From Actinomycetota bacterium (GTDB taxonomy: Bacteria > Actinomycetota > Actinomycetes > Actinomycetales > Microbacteriaceae), in NCBI GenBank assembly GCA_009927245.1, contig RFNI01000046.1, positions 1-5,767 of the forward strand: DNA of 5,767 nucleotides. The letters run 5' to 3'. The notes under the pieces were generated by a model. It ran no database searches and was not told the DNA's origin. It saw only the letters and a program-made list of their open reading frames with translations. The translations under genes and the position numbers were made by a program. Below are positions 1 through 5,767 of the stretch, piece by piece. How positions within the stretch are numbered: position 1 is the stretch's first letter; each line of letters opens with the position of its first letter.

Positions 1-1380
1 AAGCTCACCCATACCCGAGATAACAGTCTGACCAGTTTCCTGGTCCTGCTCAACGCGGAATGTTGGGTCTTCTTCAGCAAGCTTCTGGATAGCTAGACCT
101 AGCTTCTCCTGGTCGCTCTTGGTCTTTGGCTCAATAGCAACAGAGATAACTGGCTTAGGGAAAGTCATTGACTCTAGAACCACTGGGTTGGTGATGTCAC
201 AAAGTGTGTCACCGGTTGTGGTGTCCTTTAGACCAATAGCTGCATAGATGTGTCCAGCTGTTACAGACTCAACAGGGTTTTCCTTGTTGGCGTGCATCTG
301 GAACAACTTACCAATGCGCTCTTTCTTGTCCTTGGTTGAGTTCAAGACCTGGTCACCCTGGTTAGCTGCACCTGAGTAAACACGGATGTAGGTTAGACGA
401 CCAAAGAATGGGTGCGTCATAACCTTGAAAGCTAGAGCTGCGAAAGGCTCAGAAGACTTAGGCTCGCGCTTTACGATCTTCTCTTCGTCACGAACATCGT
501 GTCCCTCAACAGCAGGAACGTCTAGAGGTGAAGGTAGGTAGTCGATAACAGCGTCAAGCATTGGCTGAACACCCTTGTTCTTGAACGCAGAACCACAAAG
601 GATTGGGTAAAGAGTTGAAGTAACGGTTAGCTTACGGATAGCACCCTTGATCTCAGCAACAGTTAGTTCTTCACCTGCGAAGTACTTCTCCATTAGAGCG
701 TCATCTGCTTCAGCAACTGTTTCTAGAAGCTTGGCACGGTACTCGTCAGCCTTTTCCTTCATCTCAGCTGGGATCTCTTCGATGGTGTACTTAGCACCCA
801 TCTCCACATCTCCACGCCAGGTAAGTGCACGCATTTCAACTAGGTCGATAACACCTTCGAAAGTTGACTCAGCACCGATAGGAAGCTGAATAACTAGAGG
901 CTTAGCACCTAGACGCTTGATGATGGTGTCTACGGTGAAGTAGAAATCTGCACCTAGCTTGTCCATCTTGTTTACGAAACAGATACGAGGTACGTCGTAC
1001 TTGTCAGCCTGACGCCAAACGGTCTCTGACTGAGGCTCAACACCTTCTTTACCATCGAATACAGCAACAGCACCATCTAGAACACGAAGTGAACGCTCAA
1101 CTTCAACTGTGAAGTCAACGTGTCCAGGGGTGTCAATGATGTTGATCTGGTTCTTGTTCCAGAAACAGGTGGTCGCAGCTGAGGTAATGGTGATACCACG
1201 TTCCTGCTCCTGCTCCATCCAGTCCATGGTTGCTGCACCATCGTGCACTTCACCGATCTTGTGAGTGATACCGGTGTAGAACAAGATGCGCTCAGTGGTA
1301 GTTGTCTTACCAGCGTCAATGTGCGCCATGATGCCGATGTTACGTACCTTGTTCAGGTCGGTTAGTACTTCTTGGGCCAC
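1..1380 (-). CDS. fusA: Elongation factor G, N-terminal 460 residues (3' end outside window)
   Basis: This is the GTPase that moves tRNAs and mRNA through the ribosome after peptide bond formation, and with RRF it helps recycle ribosomes; it is cytosolic. The translation opens [19 protein letters not shown] and shows all GTPase motifs: the P-loop AHIDAGKT (residues 19-26), switch I ending [10 protein letters not shown] (61-70), DTPGH (83-87), NKMD (137-140) and SAFK (264-267). Domain II follows (for example [14 protein letters not shown]), and the visible part ends [12 protein letters not shown] at the start of domain III. EF-G is normally about 700 residues, so roughly the last third (domains III-V) lies beyond position 1. 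The GTG start at 1378-1380 was chosen because GGAGGA lies 5 nt before it and the N-terminus matches actinobacterial EF-G. It is third in the rpsL-rpsG-fusA order; tuf would be expected next. No motif residue is missing. Confidence 0.98.
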   Translation of the reverse strand, partial: MAQEVLTDLNKVRNIGIMAHIDAGKTTTTERILFYTGITHKIGEVHDGAATMDWMEQEQERGITITSAATTCFWNKNQINIIDTPGHVDFTVEVERSLRVLDGAVAVFDGKEGVEPQSETVWRQADKYDVPRICFVNKMDKLGADFYFTVDTIIKRLGAKPLVIQLPIGAESTFEGVIDLVEMRALTWRGDVEMGAKYTIEEIPAEMKEKADEYRAKLLETVAEADDALMEKYFAGEELTVAEIKGAIRKLTVTSTLYPILCGSAFKNKGVQPMLDAVIDYLPSPLDVPAVEGHDVRDEEKIVKREPKSSEPFAALAFKVMTHPFFGRLTYIRVYSGAANQGDQVLNSTKDKKERIGKLFQMHANKENPVESVTAGHIYAAIGLKDTTTGDTLCDITNPVVLESMTFPKPVISVAIEPKTKSDQEKLGLAIQKLAEEDPTFRVEQDQETGQTVISGMGEL

Positions 1381-1385
1381 GATGG

Positions 1386-1391
1386 TCCTCC
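1386..1391 (-). promoter_or_regulatory. Ribosome binding site of fusA
   Basis: GGAGGA read on the minus strand, 5 nt before the GTG codon at 1378-1380. This strong Shine-Dalgarno decides the non-ATG start of fusA. It indicates independent ribosome loading, since the rpsG stop is 89 nt upstream. Confidence 0.9.
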
Positions 1392-1426
1392 GAGTTAGAT
1401 TTGGGTTTACTTACTTAATGAAACAA

Positions 1427-1456
1427 CCGCTTGCTAAACGAAAGGTTAACAAGCGG
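1427..1456 (-). promoter_or_regulatory. Hairpin in the rpsG–fusA gap (possible weak terminator or mRNA control element)
   Basis: On the minus strand, CCGCTTG (1450-1456) and CAAGCGG (1427-1433) form a perfect 7-bp stem. After one mismatch, TTA/TAA adds 3 bp, leaving an 8-nt loop (1438-1445). The downstream sequence is TTGTTTCATT, only partly U-rich, so this could be a weak terminator or attenuator, an mRNA processing or stability element, or a protein-binding site. fusA continues on the same strand 47 nt further on, which argues against full termination. The stem is seen directly; the role is inferred. Confidence 0.5.
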
Positions 1457-1469
1457 ATGAGTTTAATTC

Positions 1470-1940
1470 TTACCAGCGATAGTGAGCGAAAGCCTTGTTT
1501 GACTCTGCCATCTTGTGAGTGTCTTCACGACGCTTCACAGCTGCACCTAGACCGTTAGAGGCATCTAGGATCTCATTCATCAAACGCTCGGTCATGGTCT
1601 TCTCACGACGAGCCTTTGCGTAACCAACCAACCAGCGAAGAGCTAGTGTGTTGGCTCGGTGAGACTTAACTTCAACTGGCACCTGGTAGGTTGAACCACC
1701 AACGCGACGTGAACGAACCTCAACGGTTGGACGAATGTTGTCTAGAGCCTTCTTTAGTAGAACAACAGCATCCTGGCTGCTCTTCTCTGCTGCACCAGAA
1801 AGTGCACCATAAACGATTGACTCTGCAACGCTCTTCTTGCCATCAAGAAGAATCTTGTTGACCAAAGTTGTTACAACTTGTGAACCATAAACTGGGTCAG
1901 AGACCACAGGCTTCTTGGTTATAGGACCTTTACGAGGCAT
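1470..1940 (-). CDS. rpsG: 30S ribosomal protein S7
   Basis: S7 is the primary assembly protein of the 30S head. It binds the 3' major domain of 16S rRNA and lies near the E site. The protein has 156 residues, the usual length in actinobacteria, and is complete. It begins [16 protein letters not shown] and has the N-terminal helical signature region with [17 protein letters not shown] (residues 31-47). The RNA-contacting beta-hairpin region, [19 protein letters not shown] (73-91), and the helix [18 protein letters not shown] (99-116) follow. It ends [12 protein letters not shown]. The ATG at 1938-1940 shares its A with the rpsL stop codon (TAATG), so translation is probably coupled to rpsL. 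In E. coli, S7 represses its own operon through the rpsL-rpsG spacer; here no such spacer exists. Confidence 0.99.
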   Translation of the reverse strand: MPRKGPITKKPVVSDPVYGSQVVTTLVNKILLDGKKSVAESIVYGALSGAAEKSSQDAVVLLKKALDNIRPTVEVRSRRVGGSTYQVPVEVKSHRANTLALRWLVGYAKARREKTMTERLMNEILDASNGLGAAVKRREDTHKMAESNKAFAHYRW

Positions 1941-2311
1941 TACTTACCCTTCTTTGCGCCGTATTGGCTGCGAGCCTGTTTACGGTTCTTAACTGCCTGA
2001 GTGTCTAGAGCACCGCGGACGATCTTGTAACGGACACCTGGAAGGTCCTTAACACGACCACCACGAACTAGCACCATTGAGTGCTCCTGGAGGTTGTGAC
2101 CTTCGCCTGGGATGTACGCGGTAACTTCAATACCGTTTGAAAGCTTGACACGAGCCACCTTACGTAGAGCCGAGTTCGGCTTCTTAGGGGTGGTGGTGTA
2201 AACACGGGTGCACACACCGCGGCGCTGTGGGCTGGCCTTAAGAGCTGGCGTCTTCGACTTAGTAGCCTTGGCGCTGCGACCCTTACGGACCAACTGCTGA
2301 ATTGTTGGCAC
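1940..2311 (-). CDS. rpsL: 30S ribosomal protein S12
   Basis: S12 lies at the 30S decoding centre, contributes to tRNA selection accuracy and is the classical site of streptomycin-resistance mutations. The protein has 123 residues, full length for the family. It shows [11 protein letters not shown] at the start, [20 protein letters not shown] (30-49) and [18 protein letters not shown] (83-100), and ends in the basic tail QYGAKKGK. Lysines 43 and 88, where resistance substitutions usually occur, are both wild type. D89 is the position methylthiolated by RimO in some bacteria. The start is GTG (2309-2311), supported by AAGGAG 5 nt upstream and by alignment with the usual N-terminus. It is the first gene after the promoter at 2473-2502, and its stop overlaps the rpsG start. 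Confidence 0.99.
   Translation of the reverse strand: MPTIQQLVRKGRSAKATKSKTPALKASPQRRGVCTRVYTTTPKKPNSALRKVARVKLSNGIEVTAYIPGEGHNLQEHSMVLVRGGRVKDLPGVRYKIVRGALDTQAVKNRKQARSQYGAKKGK
1947..1951 (-). promoter_or_regulatory. Ribosome binding site of rpsG inside the end of rpsL
   Basis: AAGGG on the minus strand lies 6 nt before the rpsG ATG. It is embedded in the last codons of rpsL (the GAKKGK tail). Together with the TAATG stop/start overlap, it indicates translational coupling of S12 and S7. Confidence 0.75.
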
Positions 2312-2316
2312 AACTT

Positions 2317-2322
2317 CTCCTT
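2317..2322 (-). promoter_or_regulatory. Ribosome binding site of rpsL
   Basis: AAGGAG on the minus strand, 5 nt before the GTG start of rpsL. It fixes the non-ATG start and lies just 7 nt downstream of a possible hairpin (2330-2350). Confidence 0.9.
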
Positions 2323-2329
2323 GTTAGTT

Positions 2330-2350
2330 TCGACTGCTTTAGACAGCCGA
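2330..2350 (-). promoter_or_regulatory. Leader hairpin just before the rpsL ribosome binding site
   Basis: On the minus strand, TCGGCTG (2344-2350) pairs with CAGTCGA (2330-2336) in a 7-bp stem with one G-U pair and a 7-nt loop. Its base is 7 nt from the Shine-Dalgarno, so it could affect ribosome access to rpsL. The pairing is seen in the sequence; any control role is inferred. Confidence 0.4.
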
Positions 2351-2371
2351 GTTTTGTATTACTCTTTTGGC

Positions 2372-2399
2372 TTTAGATACGGCGTTTGCTGTATCAAAA
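2372..2399 (-). promoter_or_regulatory. Imperfect inverted repeat in the rpsL leader
   Basis: GATAC (2391-2395) and GTATC (2376-2380) are inverted. Flanking TTT/AAA lies beyond one T-T mismatch, and an inner GC/GC pair lies inside one A-C mismatch, leaving a 4-nt AAAC loop. In total there are 10 pairs across 28 nt. It could be an RNA hairpin in the rpsL 5' UTR or a protein-binding palindrome in DNA. Confidence 0.4.
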
Positions 2400-2444
2400 T
2401 CTGTTCTGGCCCACCGGAGCTAAATCACTCAGAAATCAGGGCTC

Positions 2445-2466
2445 GGTTTGGGGATAATCACAAACC
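2445..2466 (-). promoter_or_regulatory. Inverted repeat near the predicted transcript start
   Basis: GGTTTG (2461-2466) and CAAACC (2445-2450) form a 6-bp stem with a 10-nt loop. Outside them, GC/GC pairs after a two-base internal loop. If the promoter at 2473-2502 is used, this hairpin would sit at the 5' end of the rpsL mRNA and might protect it. No U-run follows, so it is not a convincing rpoC terminator. Confidence 0.4.
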
Positions 2467-2472
2467 TTGCCT

Positions 2473-2502
2473 AGCCTACCTGAAATATCTCCAGTGGGTC
2501 AA
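2473..2502 (-). promoter_or_regulatory. Candidate housekeeping promoter for rpsL-rpsG-fusA
   Basis: On the minus strand, the -35 TTGACC (2497-2502) is followed by an 18-nt spacer and the -10 TAGGCT (2473-2478). This resembles the actinobacterial principal-sigma consensus TTGAC / TAnnnT. Initiation would be expected about 7 nt downstream, near 2465-2468, leaving a 5' UTR of about 155 nt. The -35 begins only 9 nt after the rpoC stop and no rho-independent terminator separates them. Read-through from rpoC therefore probably adds to transcription of the ribosomal genes. Confidence 0.65.
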
Positions 2503-2511
2503 ACAGAATTT

Positions 2512-5500
2512 TTACTCTTCTTTTTTCTCTGCCCAGTCGTCAAAATTGGCGCTGAATAGGTTAGCTGGGGCGAATTCGTCCTCAACCTCTGCTGTGGCTG
2601 CCGGAGCATCCCAGATTCGGTTAGGGTAACGAGCTGCCTTTGCCTCTTCGGTAGCCTGAACATCCACATCGCGATACTGCTTTAGCCCAGTACCGGCTGG
2701 GATCAACTTACCGATGATGACGTTCTCCTTTAGACCCTCTAGCTTGTCTTCGCGACGGTCTAGGGCTGCCTGAGTCAAGACTCGGGTAGTTTCCTGGAAC
2801 GAAGCAGCAGATAGCCATGACTGAGCAGCCAATGAAGCACGGGTCATACCCATAACTTCCTGACGGGCAGAAGCTGGCTTCTGACCTGCCTGCTGAGCCA
2901 AACGGTTCTTAGCCTGGAAGCGAGTACGGTCGATAACTTCACCTGGAAGCATGTCGGTCTCACCAGATTCGATAACTGTTACCTTACCTAGCATCTGACG
3001 AACGATAACCTCAAGGTGCTTATCGTGTAGCGGAACACCCTGTGAACCATAGATCGCCTGAACACCACGGATGATTTCGAACTGAGCCCACTTAGGACCA
3101 AGAACTGAAAGCACTGCGTGTGGGTTAGGAGTTCCATCGATGACGTATTCACCCTGACCTACCCAGTCACCAGGCTGAACCAAAAGTTCTGATTCAATGT
3201 CTGCTGCTGAGATGGTAGCGATCTTGTCCTTAGGAGATAGCTTCTGGAAGGTCTTAGAAGTTGAACGGCTGAACGCGTAGTTCTGTGCAATCTTCTCTGC
3301 TTCTTCGTAGCCCTCTTCTGAAGGAGTGATGAAGACATCAACTTCCTTCACGATTCCGAACTTAGCGACTAGGTCGTTAGCGTTTAGAACGGTTCCGGCC
3401 TCAACCTTTGCCTTCTTTAGCTTCACTAGAGCATCAGCATCTGCAACTGGGTATGAAAGTAGTCCGTCAGCAATAACCTGACCGTTGACAACCACATCGC
3501 CTTCCTTAGCAAATACACGCTGCTTAGAGTTGTTTCCACCGAAAGCAGTTAGTTCGTAACGAACCTTAGACATCAGGCTCTTAGCCTTCTTGTTCTCTGC
3601 CTGGACTTCCTGCAACTTAGCGTCTGAAAGGTTAATGCCTGGCTCTAGACGAGGGGTAACAGTGCGGTCAACTTCAACCTCAATGTATTCTGCGGTTACC
3701 TTGGTGACAGTTCCACCTTCAGCAACAACAACAGCCTTACCCGCCTTAGAAGCGTCAGCTACCTTTGAGCCATCCTTGTCATCGACTGCGAAGACGACGT
3801 TTGCAAAGATCTTGTTCTTGGTTGACTTCTCATCCTTAGCTTCAACTTCAGCAATCTCACGGATTGTCACATCTCCACGGAATGAGGTGAACTCACGGCC
3901 TGAAGCCTTCAGTTCGATGCGGCCTGGCCAGAAGGCTAGGACACCGACCTTACCCTGACGCCAACCTGGGCGAGCTTCTAGCAAGTCGGTAACACCAGTA
4001 AGACCCTGAGTGATGTCATAAGAAATCAGACGCTCAACACGAACCTTCTGACCACCGATTGACTTCAAGATTGTTCTCTTGATAGTTGCAGCAGCTGCAC
4101 CACCGGTGTGGAAAGTACGCATTGTTAGCTGAGTACCAGGCTCACCAATTGACTGAGCAGCGATGATACCGATAGCTTCACCAAGCTCAACCGGTTGGTT
4201 GGTAGCAAGTGAAACACCGTAACAAGCAGCACAAACACCAGTTAGAGCGTCACAGGTAAATACTGAACGAACCTTAACGGTTTCAACATCAGCAGCCTTT
4301 AGAGCGTTAACCAACTGGAGGTTGATTGAGTCATTGCGCTTAGCAACGATGGTTGATCCAACCTTCACGTCTTCAGCTAGGTTACGCTGCATAACGCTGA
4401 GGTCGATGCTCTGCTCATCCCAGTTACCATCCGCATCCTTTAGAGACTTCTCAAGGAAGCGAGTGGTCTCACAGTCAGCATCGCGAACGATAACATCCTG
4501 TGCAACGTCAACTAGACGACGAGTTAGGTAACCTGCAGCAGCAGTCTTCATCGCAGTATCAGCGTTACCCTTACGAGCACCGGTTGCGTTGATGAAGTAC
4601 TCGTTAGCTGTTAGACCAACAAGGTAGTTACCCTTTACAGGCATCGGAGCAAAGTCACCAGATGATGTCGCAACTGGTCCACGCATACCTAGAACAGAAC
4701 GAATCTGAATCCAGTTACCACGAGCACCTGATTCAACCATGATGCGGATTGCGTTACCCTGAGGGATTTCAGACTGAAGCAGTTCCTGGATCTCGTTGGT
4801 TCTCTTGAACCAAAGAGCACCAAGCTCGTCACGACGCTCTAGGTCAGTGATACCACCTAGGTCGAATGACTCCTGAATCTTGGTGTGTTCCTTTTCACCA
4901 GCAAGAATCATCTGCTGACGAGCCTTGTCGAACTTACCTTCTGAGTCGAAGTTTGCATCCGAGATAGCCATTGAAACACCTGAACGTGTAGCCCAGTAGA
5001 AACCAGCGTCCTTGATACGGTCAAGAGCCTGAGCAACTTCTACGCGCTCAGTTAGCTCAACCATCTCAGTTAGGATCTGGCTGATCTGCTTCTTACCGAC
5101 CTTCTCTTCCTTCCAAACAAATCCTTCTGGAAGTGTCTGAGCGAAGAGGGTACGACCAAGAGTTGTCTCCTTGATTTCACCATTTAGACGGATCTTCACA
5201 AGTGACTGAACATCTAGAGTGTGAGCATCGTAAGCAAGTTGAGCTTCAGCAAGGGAACCGAATACGCGACCCTCTCCTAGTCCACCTTCCTTGATGGTAG
5301 TCATGTAGTAAAGACCAATGATCATATCCTGTGAAGGAGTAGCAACTGGCTTACCATCTGAAGGCTTCAAGATGTTGTTAGATGCAAGCATTAGCAAACG
5401 AGCTTCAGCCTGAGCTTCAACAGATAGCGGCAAGTGAACAGCCATCTGGTCACCATCAAAGTCAGCGTTGAAAGCAGCACAAACTAGTGGGTGCAGCTGG

Positions 5501-5767
5501 ATAGCCTTACCTTCAACCAGTAGTGGCTCAAACGCCTGGATACCTAGACGGTGAAGAGTAGGAGCACGGTTTAGTAGTACTGGACGCTCACGAATAACTT
5601 CTTCTAGAACATCCCAAACCTGTGAACGGCTGCGCTCAACCATACGCTTAGCGCTCTTGATGTTCTGAGCAATACCCAGATCAACTAGACGCTTCATAAC
5701 GAAAGGCTTGAACAACTCGAGAGCCATCAACTTAGGAAGACCACACTGGTGCATCTTCAGCTGAGGA
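2512..5767 (-). CDS. rpoC: RNA polymerase beta' subunit, C-terminal 1,084 residues (5' end outside window)
   Basis: RpoC forms the clamp and half of the active centre of RNA polymerase. Numbering from the first internal Met (5752-5754), the visible part has: [12 protein letters not shown] at the edge; the catalytic Mg2+ loop [10 protein letters not shown] (96-105) with all three Asp; F-loop (about 350-366); bridge helix (about 387-420); the second zinc site C428, C501, C508, C511; trigger loop with MRTFH (545-549); and the C-terminal block [15 protein letters not shown] (979-993) with [17 protein letters not shown] (1007-1023). It ends in an acidic tail, DDWAEKKEE. From memory, typical actinobacterial RpoC has about 870-890 residues over this stretch, so this one is about 200 longer. 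The excess lies in and just after the trigger loop, and the bridge-helix region has odd substitutions. About 400-430 N-terminal residues (first zinc finger, clamp, rudder) are missing only because the window ends. No frameshift or stop interrupts it. Confidence 0.98.
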   Translation of the reverse strand, partial: PQLKMHQCGLPKLMALELFKPFVMKRLVDLGIAQNIKSAKRMVERSRSQVWDVLEEVIRERPVLLNRAPTLHRLGIQAFEPLLVEGKAIQLHPLVCAAFNADFDGDQMAVHLPLSVEAQAEARLLMLASNNILKPSDGKPVATPSQDMIIGLYYMTTIKEGGLGEGRVFGSLAEAQLAYDAHTLDVQSLVKIRLNGEIKETTLGRTLFAQTLPEGFVWKEEKVGKKQISQILTEMVELTERVEVAQALDRIKDAGFYWATRSGVSMAISDANFDSEGKFDKARQQMILAGEKEHTKIQESFDLGGITDLERRDELGALWFKRTNEIQELLQSEIPQGNAIRIMVESGARGNWIQIRSVLGMRGPVATSSGDFAPMPVKGNYLVGLTANEYFINATGARKGNADTAMKTAAAGYLTRRLVDVAQDVIVRDADCETTRFLEKSLKDADGNWDEQSIDLSVMQRNLAEDVKVGSTIVAKRNDSINLQLVNALKAADVETVKVRSVFTCDALTGVCAACYGVSLATNQPVELGEAIGIIAAQSIGEPGTQLTMRTFHTGGAAAATIKRTILKSIGGQKVRVERLISYDITQGLTGVTDLLEARPGWRQGKVGVLAFWPGRIELKASGREFTSFRGDVTIREIAEVEAKDEKSTKNKIFANVVFAVDDKDGSKVADASKAGKAVVVAEGGTVTKVTAEYIEVEVDRTVTPRLEPGINLSDAKLQEVQAENKKAKSLMSKVRYELTAFGGNNSKQRVFAKEGDVVVNGQVIADGLLSYPVADADALVKLKKAKVEAGTVLNANDLVAKFGIVKEVDVFITPSEEGYEEAEKIAQNYAFSRSTSKTFQKLSPKDKIATISAADIESELLVQPGDWVGQGEYVIDGTPNPHAVLSVLGPKWAQFEIIRGVQAIYGSQGVPLHDKHLEVIVRQMLGKVTVIESGETDMLPGEVIDRTRFQAKNRLAQQAGQKPASARQEVMGMTRASLAAQSWLSAASFQETTRVLTQAALDRREDKLEGLKENVIIGKLIPAGTGLKQYRDVDVQATEEAKAARYPNRIWDAPAATAEVEDEFAPANLFSANFDDWAEKKEE
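3217..3966 (-). other. Large beta-rich expansion of RpoC after the trigger loop
   Basis: Between LLEAR (591-595) and the conserved GTPNPHAVL (874-882) there are about 280 residues, where actinobacterial RpoC usually has about 65-75. The extra part (roughly residues 597-846) is rich in Val, Lys, Ala and acidic residues. It has two copies of a V-x-x-G-x-x-[VL] barrel-hairpin motif, [15 protein letters not shown] (750-764) and [17 protein letters not shown] (784-800). These resemble the native copy [16 protein letters not shown] (859-874). Boundaries are approximate. Confidence 0.75.
4018..4098 (-). other. Insertion at the RpoC trigger-loop tip (27 residues where about 4-5 are usual)
   Basis: Between MRTFHTGG and DITQGL lie residues 553-579, starting [16 protein letters not shown] and ending VERLISY. 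Actinobacteria usually have a linker of only a few residues here (such as VAGD). The site matches where E. coli carries its much larger SI3 insertion. The segment is basic and has alternating hydrophobics that suggest beta strands. Confidence 0.75.
4513..4707 (-). other. RpoC F-loop to bridge helix with unusual substitutions
   Basis: Residues 350-414 align without gaps to E. coli 736-800 by memory. They show GMRGPVA in the F-loop where GMRGL is usual, and GNYLVGL before the bridge helix where SSFREGL or NFREGL is usual. The bridge helix reads [20 protein letters not shown] where [20 protein letters not shown] or ADSGYL is usual. The basic residues R394, K395, R412 and R413 and D399 are kept. 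The divergence is seen directly; its effect is unknown. Confidence 0.8.
5440..5469 (-). other. RpoC catalytic Mg2+ motif [10 protein letters not shown]
   Basis: The codons encode [10 protein letters not shown], the universal motif of multisubunit RNA polymerases. The three aspartates hold the catalytic magnesium. It is unaltered, so the enzyme should be active despite its changes elsewhere. Confidence 0.97.

Larger units (their letters stand above)
2312..2511. other. rpoC–rpsL intergenic leader region (200 nt)
   Basis: No coding sequence is supported here. The region holds the candidate promoter, three short hairpins and the rpsL ribosome binding site listed separately. It is more AT-rich than the flanking genes. 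The plus-strand open frame that crosses it runs antisense into the end of rpoC and shows no protein family signature. Confidence 0.7.

Noticed and set aside
2068..2313. Second minus-strand frame overlapping rpsL
   Set aside because: It is out of frame with the unmistakable S12 sequence, and its translation is low-complexity with no family signature.
2356..2361. TAATAC as a second -10 element for rpsL
   Set aside because: At 17-nt spacing the -35 position reads CGCCGT, which is unlike the consensus. The upstream TTGACC/TAGGCT pair is far better.
2445..2511. Rho-independent terminator for rpoC
   Set aside because: The only stem (2445-2466) has 6 bp, a 10-nt loop and no U-run after it.
2321..2629. 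Plus-strand open frame of 102 codons spanning the leader and the end of rpoC
   Set aside because: It is antisense to rpoC and the rpsL leader, has no recognisable family, and no good ribosome binding site was noted. It is a shadow frame.
3590..3958. Plus-strand open frame of 122 codons opposite the RpoC expansion
   Set aside because: It is rich in Ser and Thr, as expected from the complement of a Val/Lys/Glu-rich coding strand. The rpoC frame is continuous and matches the family on both sides.
3217..3966. Intein or mobile element as the source of the RpoC expansion
   Set aside because: No initial Cys/Ser splice site, terminal His-Asn, homing endonuclease motif, transposase or flanking direct repeats were seen. 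Base and codon use look like the rest of rpoC.

Overview
The window holds part of the conserved rpoC–rpsL–rpsG–fusA transcription/translation cluster, with every gene on the minus strand. Reading in the direction of transcription (high to low coordinates), it contains the last 1,084 codons of rpoC (RNA polymerase beta' subunit), a 200-nt intergenic leader, rpsL (S12), rpsG (S7), an 89-nt gap, and the first 460 codons of fusA (EF-G). Both edges cut through genes: rpoC lacks its N-terminal third and fusA lacks its C-terminal third.

The organism looks like an actinobacterium. S12 and S7 have actinobacterial length and sequence. EF-G opens with the actinobacterial form [14 protein letters not shown], from a GTG start. 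The end of RpoC ([22 protein letters not shown]) resembles Microbacteriaceae. Yet the DNA is only moderately GC-rich and uses many CTA leucine codons, unlike soil actinobacteria. A low-GC planktonic Microbacteriaceae (Luna/Aquiluna/Rhodoluna type) is the best guess, made from memory of protein families and not from a search.

Layout: 1–1380 fusA; 1381–1469 gap with a good Shine-Dalgarno and a hairpin; 1470–1940 rpsG; 1940–2311 rpsL, whose stop overlaps the rpsG start (TAATG); 2312–2511 leader with an actinobacterial-type promoter (TTGACC, 18 nt, TAGGCT) directly behind rpoC and three possible RNA hairpins before rpsL; 2512–5767 rpoC. RpoC makes the catalytic core of RNA polymerase. S12 and S7 belong to the 30S decoding centre and head, and EF-G drives translocation on the ribosome. 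The genes are thus co-expressed growth functions.

The most unusual part is rpoC itself. The catalytic aspartates, the second zinc site and the trigger-loop catalytic residues are intact. However, the bridge helix and the segment leading into it carry substitutions at near-invariant positions. The trigger-loop tip holds about 22 extra residues at the place where E. coli has SI3. About 200–220 further residues with repeated beta-barrel-type motifs lie just after the trigger loop. No mobile element, CRISPR array, tRNA or rRNA was seen.
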